A stretch of DNA of 64,000 nt from Lachnospiraceae bacterium. Its GTDB lineage: Bacteria; Bacillota; Clostridia; Lachnospirales; Lachnospiraceae. Position numbers and translations under genes: made by a program. The stretch lies in NCBI GenBank assembly GCA_021770245.1, contig JAETRI010000001.1:124001-188000 (forward strand), in the 5' to 3' direction. Numbering within the stretch: the first letter of the stretch is position 1; every line of letters begins with the position of its first letter. The notes beneath the pieces were generated by a model that was not told where the DNA came from, ran no database searches, and worked only from the letters and a program-made list of their open reading frames with translations. Of the stretch, positions 51,320 through 59,367 are shown piece after piece.

Positions 51320-51320
51320 G

Positions 51321-52475
51321 CTATTCCTCTGCCATCGTCCGAAGGGAGCCCACATAGGCCGCATTGGAAAAGCAGGCTGCCCGCTTCAGGGAAGCCGCAC
51401 TGTACTTCTGATAGAGCGCTTCGTCCTCGAACAGCCTCTCTATCTGCCTGGCCAGGTTTCTTTCCTCCTCCGTAATATGGGACGCGTCCAGATCCTTTTC
51501 CTTACTCAGATTGGGGATCAGGATGCCGTATTCTCCGTCCACATATTCCTCCCGTCCGGCAACGGCCGCATAATCCTCGGTCAGAATCTCCGCCGGGCCG
51601 GTCATACAGTTGGTGGAAATCACCGGTTTCCCCAGCGCCATGGCCTCCACCAGCACATTGGGGAAGCCCTCGTTCAGCGAAGTCATCACATAAACGCTTC
51701 CCCGGGCCAGGTAAGGGAACGGATTTTTCTTCACACCCGGGAAGCTCACCGCATCCGCTATGCCAAGCTCTTCGGCCAGCTTCCAGTATTCCCTGAAATC
51801 CCCCTCCCCCACGATCATAAGACGGGCATCCTCATATCTGCGGTGCACCAGATAAAAGCTCTTCACCAGATGCCAGAAGCCCTTCACATCATCCTCCCGC
51901 CCCATGGAAAGGATCACCCGGTCGGAATCCCGAAAGGGCAGGCGCACCTCCTCCTGTGACTGGTCCGCGATCGTTTCCGTATCAAAGGGATTGTACAGGG
52001 TTACTGCGCTATGGCATCCCATCTCCTCCCGCAATTGTTTTTCAATGATTTTGGAACAACAGATCATCTTATCCGCCCGCCTGCTAAACAGCTTCATCAT
52101 ACCGGGATTTCCCAGATCCATATAGCTGCGCACGCTGCACCAGGTTTTTCCCCTCGTGCGTGACAAGACGTTCACCAGGTTCGCCGTGGTGCCGAAGCTG
52201 TAGGCGATATCGATCCCCAGCTCCTTTTTCAGTCCGGCCACCTTTCTGCTGCGGCGGAAGACGTTCCGGATTTTTCCGAGCCTGCTGCCCACGCTTTTCA
52301 TATGGATGTCGATCACCTGAAGCCCCCGGATATCATAGGCAATATCCGCCGCGCTGAAAATGACGACGGAAACCTCGCAGTACGGCTCCAGAAGCCTGGC
52401 CGTGGCCACGCACACCCTTTCAAAGCCGCCTTGATGCAGCATGGGTACGATCAACATCACTTTCTTTTTTCCCAT
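51321..52475 (-). CDS. glycosyltransferase family 4
   Basis: 384 residues. KVMLIVPMLHQGGFERVCVATARLL opens the GT4 fold; ILSMGREDDVKGF and MTSLNEGFPNVLVEAMALGKPVISTNC give the donor site. Start ATG 52475 has GGAGGG 3 bases upstream, and the 46 further open codons lie in the previous gene. Overlaps that gene by 19 bases. Last gene of the right-hand block. Confidence 0.87.
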   Translation of the reverse strand: MGKKKVMLIVPMLHQGGFERVCVATARLLEPYCEVSVVIFSAADIAYDIRGLQVIDIHMKSVGSRLGKIRNVFRRSRKVAGLKKELGIDIAYSFGTTANLVNVLSRTRGKTWCSVRSYMDLGNPGMMKLFSRRADKMICCSKIIEKQLREEMGCHSAVTLYNPFDTETIADQSQEEVRLPFRDSDRVILSMGREDDVKGFWHLVKSFYLVHRRYEDARLMIVGEGDFREYWKLAEELGIADAVSFPGVKKNPFPYLARGSVYVMTSLNEGFPNVLVEAMALGKPVISTNCMTGPAEILTEDYAAVAGREEYVDGEYGILIPNLSKEKDLDASHITEEERNLARQIERLFEDEALYQKYSAASLKRAACFSNAAYVGSLRTMAEE

Positions 52476-53623
52476 GTTCCCTCCGTCCGTGAACAAAGAT
52501 AAATCTGTTCCAATACTTCCACCTGATCCTGCACGTCGAATCCCGCTCCTCTGACCGCCTCCGTCATATCCCTTCTGTCGTATTCCCTTTTTTCCGCCAC
52601 ATAGTCCGCCCATTCCTCCGCCCCCGCCTCAAGGCTCATGGAACCGGAGAGCGGCGTGATGAGCACCTCGGGCGTCACGCTGTCCGATACCAGGCAGCGC
52701 AGCCCCGCTGCCTGCGCCTCGATCACGGAACCCGGAAGCCCCTCAAAAATGGACGGAAATACGAAGAAGTCCATCGCCATATAATATTCCGCCACCGCCG
52801 CCTGGCTGCCGGCAAAGATCACGGCCCGCTCCACGCCGAGCTGCGCGGCCCGCTGCCTGGTCTCTTCCATCAGTCCCCCCGTCCCCACCAGGAGAAGCCT
52901 GGCACGGGGAATCCTCTTTCTGAGCCGGGCGAATACCTCCAGCAAAAAGGCATGGTTCTTCATGTGGCCAAACCTTCCCACATGACCGACCACGAATTCC
53001 TCCGGCGCGATCCGCAGCTGCCTTCTTTTTTCCTCCCGCCAATCCGCGCGAAAGGCAAAGGAGGCGGCGTCGATGGCATTGGGGATCGTCCGTACCCGTC
53101 CGGCTTCGCATGGGGCCTTCCCGAATACGGCCTCCCCGGCGAGACGGGAACAGGTCAGGCACAGATCCGCTCTCTCTGCCAGATTCCGGCGCAGGAAACG
53201 CGTCATCCATCCCTTGGGGCCCGGATCCACTCCCGCGCTCCTGGCATGGGCAATGGTTAAAGGCACCCCGGCCGCCTTGGCGACGGGCAGATAGATGGAA
53301 GCGGTGCTGGTCATATGGCCGTGAACGGCAAGATACCCCGGATGCTCCCTGAAAAAATCCTTCCAAGCCCTTCGATAGGCCGTCCAGTTTGCCACCCGGA
53401 AGCGGGGTATATGGTAGATCCGGCCGCCAAGCCTTGCGATCTCCCCGTCATAGAATCCCGGCCCGGAGGAATGCACGCAGAAATCGAACTGGACTTTCTC
53501 CCGATCCATATGACGGTAAAGATCCATCACCCGGCTTTCCGCACCGCCCAGCTGTGTCCCGCCCAGCACCTGCAGCACCCTCGCCGGCCCTTCCTGTACG
53601 CCCCGTTTTACTCCGTCTGCCAT
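52457..53623 (-). CDS. glycosyltransferase family 4
   Basis: 388 residues. RVLQVLGGTQLGGAESRVMDLYRHM (GGAE loop), VGRFGHMKNHAFLLE and FPSIFEGLPGSVIEAQAAGLRCLVSD; this matches the EpsF-like subgroup of exopolysaccharide GT4 enzymes. GAGGAG lies 2-3 bases before the ATG and the leader carries a family B element (53630-53654). Confidence 0.87.
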   Translation of the reverse strand: MADGVKRGVQEGPARVLQVLGGTQLGGAESRVMDLYRHMDREKVQFDFCVHSSGPGFYDGEIARLGGRIYHIPRFRVANWTAYRRAWKDFFREHPGYLAVHGHMTSTASIYLPVAKAAGVPLTIAHARSAGVDPGPKGWMTRFLRRNLAERADLCLTCSRLAGEAVFGKAPCEAGRVRTIPNAIDAASFAFRADWREEKRRQLRIAPEEFVVGHVGRFGHMKNHAFLLEVFARLRKRIPRARLLLVGTGGLMEETRQRAAQLGVERAVIFAGSQAAVAEYYMAMDFFVFPSIFEGLPGSVIEAQAAGLRCLVSDSVTPEVLITPLSGSMSLEAGAEEWADYVAEKREYDRRDMTEAVRGAGFDVQDQVEVLEQIYLCSRTEGTWEKRK

Positions 53624-53629
53624 CGCTCC

Positions 53630-53669
53630 TCACATTCTGCCGCCCTCCTGCGGCCACAAAAAGGCCTTT
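53630..53669 (-). repeat. family B leader element and adjacent palindrome
   Basis: CTCACATTCTGCCGCC-loop-GCGGC, then the self-complementary AAAAAGGCCTTTTT (53656-53669). Precedes the gene starting at 53623. Confidence 0.5.
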
Positions 53670-53721
53670 TTCCTGCTCTTCGCACCGTCCTGCATCCCGG
53701 CCGGGCAATCCCGGTTCCTTC

Positions 53722-54471
53722 TCAGGCCCTTCCCGCACTGCGCATCTCCACCAGAATCCGTTTTCCGCCTGCCGTCAGATATTCCGCCAGATTTCCCGCG
53801 AAACCGCGCTCCTTTACGGGAAGTTCCAAAAGCCGCTCATAGGAAATCAGTTTTTCCCTGTGCCTGGAGAACATTCCCTCATACCAGTCCATCTCTTCCG
53901 GACTCATCCCGTTTACGTGCAGCACCAGGGTGGTATATCCCTCCCCTGGGCCGAAACAGGCCGAACGCTTCTTGGCTATAGGCAGAAAGACCAACCCCTC
54001 CCGACGGTAGGGCTCCCTCCCGAAGCCGTCCGTGAGAAAGCAGAAGCCCGATTCCCGCAGAGCCCGCAGCGTGTTTTTATCATAGGTATGGCCGGGAGCC
54101 ATGAAAATATCCGTTTCGATCCCCTTTTCTTCCAGGCTCCGCTTCCCCAGCCGGATTTTTTCCCGCTGCTCCTCAAAGGGGACCCCCGCGTATTCCGAAA
54201 AAAGGTTCAGCGGAAACAGCCCGCCTTTTCCTGTTGTATAGACATGATAACAGCCGTGCTGGGCAATCGTCCAGCCCGCTTCCTGCAGTCCGACCAGATA
54301 TTCCCAGAAATCCTCCCGGGCCCTGCCGCAGTTCAGCTTCGGATCCCGGCTGCGGGGCACCACCCCCAAAAGCGGACGGATCCCGTACCGGTCGAACAGT
54401 TCTTTCATCCTCAGGAAGTTATCCCAGTTCATATCTGCCGTGATATCATCCATGCGAAACGCGATCTTCAT
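53722..54471 (-). CDS. DUF2334-type polysaccharide deacetylase
   Basis: 249 residues. MKIAFRMDDITADMNWDNF gives the D-D metal residues, GWTIAQHGCYHVY the H-x-x-x-H, and IFMAPGHTYDKNTL a later catalytic segment; this combination fits DUF2334 (PF10096) NodB-like deacetylases. No signal peptide, so a cytoplasmic substrate such as a sugar nucleotide or lipid-linked intermediate is likely. It follows a family E leader hairpin (54475-54514) ending in GCAGGGGTATAGGA before the ATG. Confidence 0.8.
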   Translation of the reverse strand: MKIAFRMDDITADMNWDNFLRMKELFDRYGIRPLLGVVPRSRDPKLNCGRAREDFWEYLVGLQEAGWTIAQHGCYHVYTTGKGGLFPLNLFSEYAGVPFEEQREKIRLGKRSLEEKGIETDIFMAPGHTYDKNTLRALRESGFCFLTDGFGREPYRREGLVFLPIAKKRSACFGPGEGYTTLVLHVNGMSPEEMDWYEGMFSRHREKLISYERLLELPVKERGFAGNLAEYLTAGGKRILVEMRSAGRA

Positions 54472-54474
54472 TCC

Positions 54475-54514
54475 TATACCCCTGCATACCGCAAGCTTTG
54501 CTTGCGGTACTGCC
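54475..54514 (-). repeat. family E leader hairpin, copy 2
   Basis: TACCGCAAGC / GCTTGCGGTA stem with the same flanks as 30513-30552 (TATACYCCTGCA and CTGCC). The difference from copy 1 is a compensated base pair, which argues that the stem itself is conserved. Confidence 0.75.
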
Positions 54515-54531
54515 TTCCAGCAACCCGTCGC

Positions 54532-55452
54532 CTATTCCAGCACATCCCCGCACTTTAGCGTCACGGCACACTCAAAATCTTCGATCAGGAGGGAGCCGTC
54601 CACCGTACGCACGATCAGCTTCCCATCGATACAATCGATCACCTCGCCCGGCGCATACGCAGAAAAATCCAGCATTTCGTCAAAGGGATGAGCGCTCCAA
54701 ATGACCACCCGTTCTCCCCGACAGAAGGCGAAAGCCCCCGGAAAGGGCCGGGTCACCCCGCGGATCAGGTTATAGATATCCCTGGTTTTTCCGTGAAAAT
54801 CGATCCTCCCGTCCGCAGCCGTCCGTTTCTCATACCAGCCGTCAAAATCCCGGGACTGCCTGCGGATCCGGATTTCCCCCTCCTGCCAGGCAGCAAGGAG
54901 CCGGGCGATCAGTCTTTTGGAGACCAGGATATTTTTGTACTGCAGCGTCCGGATGGTATCATGGGGATTGATGGAAAACATTTCGTTGGCAAAGACATTG
55001 GGGCTGTCGGCTGCCGCATCGTACTGAAACAGGTTCAGAATGAATCTGCCGTCCCCATTGATAATCGACCAGTTCAGAGGAGAACGCCCCCTGCCATAGG
55101 GCAGATAGCCGCAGCTCCCATGGAAGCCGAAAACCCCCTGTTCAAAACGGTCAAGCACACTCTGGGGAATCAGCCGCTGCCATCCCATGGAGATCCCGAT
55201 TTCAAACTGGTTTTCCTCAAAAAAACGAACCGTATCCTCATCCTTAAGCCCATAAGAACGTGTCTCATATACTTCGATCCCGTACCGTTTTGTCAGATAA
55301 CCGAGCCCCTTATACCCGGACACCTGATTGCCCGCCAACACGTCCGGGTGGATCGTCACCACCAGATCCACCGGACGGATCCTTTCCTGAATATAGACGG
55401 CGATCTCCGCGGTCGTATCCTTTACTCCGAACAGTACTAACCCATATCTCAA
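54532..55452 (-). CDS. formyltransferase-like protein (ArnA/Fmt family) with altered active site
   Basis: 306 residues. GFHGSCGYLPYGRGRSPLNW followed by IINGD matches the N-L-H-G-S-L-L-P-x-Y-R-G-R-A-P-x-N-W core of 10-formyl-THF transferases; RGVTRPFPGAFAF and a C-terminal OB-like part follow as in ArnA. The catalytic His is kept and an Asp is present at AAADSPNVF, but the Asn of N-x-H is Gly. It probably acylates an amino sugar if active. Start: TTG 55452 with GGGAG 8 bases upstream, preferred over a GTG ten codons earlier inside the leader repeat. Confidence 0.75.
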   Translation of the reverse strand: MRYGLVLFGVKDTTAEIAVYIQERIRPVDLVVTIHPDVLAGNQVSGYKGLGYLTKRYGIEVYETRSYGLKDEDTVRFFEENQFEIGISMGWQRLIPQSVLDRFEQGVFGFHGSCGYLPYGRGRSPLNWSIINGDGRFILNLFQYDAAADSPNVFANEMFSINPHDTIRTLQYKNILVSKRLIARLLAAWQEGEIRIRRQSRDFDGWYEKRTAADGRIDFHGKTRDIYNLIRGVTRPFPGAFAFCRGERVVIWSAHPFDEMLDFSAYAPGEVIDCIDGKLIVRTVDGSLLIEDFECAVTLKCGDVLE

Positions 55453-55460
55453 TTTTTCTG

Positions 55461-55562
55461 CTCCCGTCCGCGTGCATAGCACGCATCCAAATCAGGGAGG
55501 TTGAAAGTGTTCTTCTTTCAACCTTGCTCCCGTCTGCGTGCGAAGCACGCATTCAAATCAGG
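55461..55562 (-). repeat. A-B-A leader array: two family A hairpins flanking a GAAA/TTTC stem
   Basis: Family A copies at 55461-55496 and 55527-55562 (CTCCCGTCYGCGTGC-nnA-GCACGCATYCAAATCAGG order) surround GGTTGAAAG-TGTTCTT-CTTTCAACC (55499-55523). The distal copy overlaps the end of the epimerase gene (stop 55553-55555). The proximal copy supplies the GGGAG of the next gene. Confidence 0.8.
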
Positions 55563-56530
55563 TTTTCCCGGTACCAGTCGATGGCGAGGCCGATTCCCGT
55601 GGCAAAGTCGTAATCCGGATCGTATCCCAGCATCCTGCGTGCCTTGCTGATATCGGCATTGGAGTCCCGCACGTCGCCCTTTCTGGGAGGCCCGAAATTG
55701 GGTTCTATCTCTTTGCCAAGGGCTCTGCAGAGATCATAATAAATATCAATCAGGAATTCGCGGCCGCCGGATCCGATATTGTAAGCTTCTCCCGCCGCAT
55801 CTCCCGGCGCCAGGCAGGCCTTCAGATTGGCTTCGATCACGTTGTCAATGTAAGTGAAGTCCCGGGACTGCCTTCCGTCCCCGTTGATGGTGGGCACCTC
55901 GTCATGCAGAAGCTGCTTCAGGAATTTAGGGATTACCGCCGCATACATGCCGTCCGGGTTCTGTCTGCGCCCGAACACGTTAAAATACCGCAGGCCGTAG
56001 GTATCCAGGCCGTATAACACCTTATATAAACGGCCGTATTCCTCGTTGGTACGCTTGGTTAACGCATAAGGGGAAAGTACCTCCCCCTCGATCCCCTCCT
56101 TTTTGGGGAGAGCCGGATGGTCGCCGTACACCGAAGAGCTGGAGGCGTAGACGAATTTCTTTACCCCGCATTCCCGGGCTGCCTCCATCATGTTCAGCGT
56201 TCCCATAATGTTGTTTTGCTCATAGAAAAGCGGCATCTCGATACTTCTGGGTACGCTCCCCCAGGCCGCCTGGTTCAGTACATAATCCACGCCTTCGCAG
56301 GCCCTGCGGCAGGTATCCAGATCCTTGATGTCCCCCTTCAGGAAGGTATAGCCCGGCCTTCCCTGAAACATGTCCACATGCTCCCGTTTTCCCGTGGACA
56401 GATCATCCAGGCAGCGTACCTGATACCCCATGTCCAGGATCGCTTCGCACAGATTGGAACCGATGAAGCCCGCCCCTCCCGTCACCAGGAAAACGCTGTC
56501 GCTGTCAAATTTCAAATCTTTAAAACCCAT
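55553..56530 (-). CDS. UDP-N-acetylglucosamine/glucuronate 4-epimerase (TviC/WbpP-like SDR)
   Basis: 325 residues. Extended SDR: NAD site VTGGAGFIGSNLCEA, QAAWGSVPRSIEMP, catalytic Y-x-x-x-K in SPYALTKRTNEEY, and RYFNVFGRRQNPDGMYAAVIP as substrate region, which matches WbpP/TviC-type C4-epimerases. Together with the UDP-GlcNAc 6-dehydrogenase just upstream (129-base gap) it would make UDP-GalNAcA. Start ATG 56530 has GAGAGG 4 bases upstream; the ATG four codons before is inside the leader. Confidence 0.88.
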   Translation of the reverse strand: MGFKDLKFDSDSVFLVTGGAGFIGSNLCEAILDMGYQVRCLDDLSTGKREHVDMFQGRPGYTFLKGDIKDLDTCRRACEGVDYVLNQAAWGSVPRSIEMPLFYEQNNIMGTLNMMEAARECGVKKFVYASSSSVYGDHPALPKKEGIEGEVLSPYALTKRTNEEYGRLYKVLYGLDTYGLRYFNVFGRRQNPDGMYAAVIPKFLKQLLHDEVPTINGDGRQSRDFTYIDNVIEANLKACLAPGDAAGEAYNIGSGGREFLIDIYYDLCRALGKEIEPNFGPPRKGDVRDSNADISKARRMLGYDPDYDFATGIGLAIDWYRENLI

Positions 56531-56535
56531 ATCGC

Positions 56536-56560
56536 CTCTCATTCCGCCGTCTTTGACGGC
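56536..56560 (-). repeat. family B leader hairpin
   Basis: Minus strand GCCGTCAAAGACGGC then GGAATGAGAGG and the ATG at 56530; almost the same as the copy at 6079-6101 apart from the loop. Confidence 0.7.
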
Positions 56561-56659
56561 ATTCCTTTCCTATCCTATCGGGCCGGCCGCTTTTAGCGTA
56601 AACCGCCGGAGGGCAGACGGCCGGATCTCTTTTTTTGTCCCGGCTTTGATCGATCCGGC

Positions 56660-57976
56660 CTACAGCCTCCAGTACAGATAGCCCGCCGCTTCATAATCCC
56701 GGCGGTTCAGAATTCCCTTGATATCCACCAGAACCCGCTTTGCATGGGCCGGATTGAAATATCCGCCGATTTCTTCCTCCGTCATATGTCCGAATTCCTC
56801 ATGGGCGACCGCGATCACCAGGGCATCCACATCCTTCACCGCGCCCTTATCCGCAAGCCGGATCCCGTAAAGACGCCATGCTTCCTGCGCATCCGCCGTC
56901 TCGTCCACCACCACGGGCTCGATCCCGTATTCCCTCAGTTCCTTTATGATATCGATCACCTTGGTATTCCTGGTATCCGGACAGTTTTCCTTAAAGGTGA
57001 AGCCCAGGATAGCCACCCTGGCCGTTTTCACGGGGATGCTCGCCCGGATCAGGTTCTTCACCACATTTTCCGCCACGTATTTTCCCATATCGTCGTTGAT
57101 CCGGCGCCCTGCCAGGATCACCTGGGAGTGGTATCCCATCTGCTCCGCCCGGTAGGTGAGGTAATAGGGATCCACGCCGATGCAGTGCCCTCCCACCAGG
57201 CCCGGGGAGAACGGCAGGAAATTCCATTTGGTGCCCGCCGCCTGCAGCACGGATTTGGTATCGATGCCCATCTTATTGAAAATAATGGACAGCTCGTTCA
57301 TGAACGCGATGTTGATATCCCTCTGGCTGTTTTCGATTACTTTGGCGGCTTCGGCCACCTTAATGGATTCCGCCCGATAGACGCCCGCTTCCACCACCAG
57401 TTCATATACCTTCGCAATGGTATCCAGCGTCTCTTCGTCCATACCGGATACGATTTTCACGATGGTTTCCAGACGGTGCACCTTATCGCCCGGGTTGATC
57501 CGCTCCGGGGAATAGCCCACCTTGAAGTCCACTCCACACTTCAGGCCGGATTCCTTTTCCATGATGGGGACGCAGACCTCCTCCGTCACGCCCGGATAGA
57601 CCGTGGACTCGAATACCACGATGCTCCCTTTGGTCAGATTACGTCCCACCGTGTGGCTCGCCCCTTCCACGGGCCTTAGATCCGGCGTACGGTCGTCATT
57701 CACCGGCGTGGGCACCGCCACGATGTGGAACTTTGCTTCCTGCAGCCTTTTTTCGTCGCAGGTAAATTCCACCTTGGCATTTTTGATGACCTCGTCCCCC
57801 ACCTCCCGGGTAGGGTCGATTCCCGACCGGTAAAGCTTCACCTTTTCCGCATTCAGATCATATCCGATCACCTTAATCTTTTTTCCGAAAGCCACCGCAA
57901 TGGGCATACCCACATAGCCCAGGCCCACCAGGGAAAGCTTCTCCTGTCCGTTTACGATTTTTTCATAAAGTCCCAT
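56660..57976 (-). CDS. UDP-N-acetylglucosamine 6-dehydrogenase (TviB/WbpA-like)
   Basis: 438 residues. NAD site [45 protein letters not shown], the catalytic Cys in [14 protein letters not shown], and the C-terminal [15 protein letters not shown]: the nucleotide-sugar dehydrogenase family, closest to the TviB/WbpA group that oxidises UDP-GlcNAc to UDP-GlcNAcA in two NAD-dependent steps. Start ATG 57976 has AGAGG 5 bases upstream. Gives the uronic acid that the AsnB-like enzymes could amidate. Confidence 0.9.
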   Translation of the reverse strand: MGLYEKIVNGQEKLSLVGLGYVGMPIAVAFGKKIKVIGYDLNAEKVKLYRSGIDPTREVGDEVIKNAKVEFTCDEKRLQEAKFHIVAVPTPVNDDRTPDLRPVEGASHTVGRNLTKGSIVVFESTVYPGVTEEVCVPIMEKESGLKCGVDFKVGYSPERINPGDKVHRLETIVKIVSGMDEETLDTIAKVYELVVEAGVYRAESIKVAEAAKVIENSQRDINIAFMNELSIIFNKMGIDTKSVLQAAGTKWNFLPFSPGLVGGHCIGVDPYYLTYRAEQMGYHSQVILAGRRINDDMGKYVAENVVKNLIRASIPVKTARVAILGFTFKENCPDTRNTKVIDIIKELREYGIEPVVVDETADAQEAWRLYGIRLADKGAVKDVDALVIAVAHEEFGHMTEEEIGGYFNPAHAKRVLVDIKGILNRRDYEAAGYLYWRL

Positions 57977-58084
57977 TTCTACCTCTTTTCCCGGGCGGAC
58001 CGGCCGCACCGTATCTTCATCGGTTTATTCCCGCGAGCAACGAGCCAAGTGACTGCTTGCAGGCATTTGGCGACTGCCGCGAGG

Positions 58085-58151
58085 GTCAAATACCCCGCCC
58101 CTTGGGGCGTTTCAGGTTTGACGCCCCGCTGCTTGCGGCGGGGTATTTGAC
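58085..58151. terminator. nested inverted repeat at the 3' end of a GT4 gene
   Basis: Outer arms GTCAAATACCCCGCC (58085-58099) and GGCGGGGTATTTGAC (58137-58151) are a perfect 15-bp match; inside lies GGGGCGT...ACGCCCC. The stop codon of the GT4 gene (58112-58114) lies inside it. It could act as a terminator or as an RNA end-protecting structure; no T run is present. Confidence 0.5.
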
Positions 58152-59257
58152 TTCGCCTGTTGCTCCAGTTCTTCCATATAGGCCGCCACTACCAGCCGCC
58201 TGTCGAACCGTTCTTCCACGAACCGCCTGCCAGCCAGGCCCATCCTGCGGCGTTCTTCCCAGGGAAGGGCCAGAAAACGTTCCAGCGCTTCCACCAGGCC
58301 GTCCCCATCGCGGGGCGGGAATGCGAACCCTCCGATCCCGTCCTGAAAGGTGTCGAGACACCCCGTCACGGCGCTGGCCAGCACGGGCCTGGCCGAGGCG
58401 GCCGCCTCCAGCAGCACATTGGACATCCCTTCATGGTAGGAAGGATGCACCACGGCCTGGCAGCCCTTCAGAAAGGCCGGAACGTCGTCCCGGTATCCGT
58501 AGTATTCCAAACAGCCAAGTCCGGCCAGCCGCTGTACAAACGGTTCATAGTGTGCTCTGCTTTCCTCCTCATAGGCTCCCAGCAGCCGGAACACCGTATC
58601 CGGATGGCGCGCATGGACCCGCTCCGCCGCATACAGCAGCTCGTCGATCCCCTTATCCTTCATCAGCCTCATAACAGAGACAAAAACCGTCTTTTCTCCG
58701 GCCCCCGGATATTCCTCCGCACAATGCTCCTGCAGGTTCACGCCGGAGCCCGGGATCACCCTGGCCTTTCCCGTTATGCAGCCCTTTCCCGTCAGGAAAT
58801 CCCGGTTTCCTTCGTTTTGAAAGAAAACACAGGCCGCTTTCCTTAACGCAGCCCGGTACATCAGCAGAATCATCCTCTGCAGCGGCCCGTCATGCTCCAG
58901 GGTCGTCCCCAGGCCGGTGATATTGACCAGGCAGGGAATCCGCGCCATACCGGCCGCCAGAGCACCGTAAATATTCGGCTTTATGGTATAAGTGAAAACC
59001 GCCTTGGGGCGGTATTTCCTCATCAGCCTCCCATAAAACAGCAGCAGCTTCATATCCTTCCAGGGATTCATGCCGCGTCTCTCAAAGGATGTGGGGATGA
59101 GTTCGCAGCCCAGCGTCCCTATCCTGTCCGCATATCCGGTGTCAGGCACCGACACCAGCACCCGGTATCCCCGGGCGAGGAGCTCCGAGAGCACTTCCTT
59201 CCTGAAATCAAAAAGCCCTGAATCGCTGTTGGACAGAATCAATATGGTAGAAGCCAT
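58112..59257 (-). CDS. glycosyltransferase family 4
   Basis: 381 residues. MASTILILSNSDSGLFDFRKE, the PGSGVNLQEH phosphate loop, SVMRLMKDKGIDELL and SYHEGMSNVLLEAAASARPVLASAVTG identify a GT4 of the PglA/CapM-like group, which often adds the second sugar to the lipid-linked first one. Start ATG 59257 follows AAAGGA and a family C leader. Its C-terminus is encoded within the nested inverted repeat at 58085-58151. Confidence 0.87.
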   Translation of the reverse strand: MASTILILSNSDSGLFDFRKEVLSELLARGYRVLVSVPDTGYADRIGTLGCELIPTSFERRGMNPWKDMKLLLFYGRLMRKYRPKAVFTYTIKPNIYGALAAGMARIPCLVNITGLGTTLEHDGPLQRMILLMYRAALRKAACVFFQNEGNRDFLTGKGCITGKARVIPGSGVNLQEHCAEEYPGAGEKTVFVSVMRLMKDKGIDELLYAAERVHARHPDTVFRLLGAYEEESRAHYEPFVQRLAGLGCLEYYGYRDDVPAFLKGCQAVVHPSYHEGMSNVLLEAAASARPVLASAVTGCLDTFQDGIGGFAFPPRDGDGLVEALERFLALPWEERRRMGLAGRRFVEERFDRRLVVAAYMEELEQQAKSNTPPQAAGRQT

Positions 59258-59260
59258 AAA

Positions 59261-59351
59261 AATCCTTTCATGCCGCATCCTGTACGGCAGCGCGGCGGGA
59301 AACCTCGAATGCGGTTTCTCCCCCGTGATTCTATTTGGGCCGTCTGCGGCA
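59261..59351 (-). repeat. family C leader hairpin with upstream composite element
   Basis: AATCCTTTCATGCCGCATCCTG-TACGGC (59261-59286) is the near-gene part; further on CTATTTGGGCCGTCTGCGGC (59331-59350) also occurs near 48685 and 51195. All three composite elements keep the same order. Confidence 0.6.
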
Positions 59352-59367
59352 CCGACAAACGTTACTT

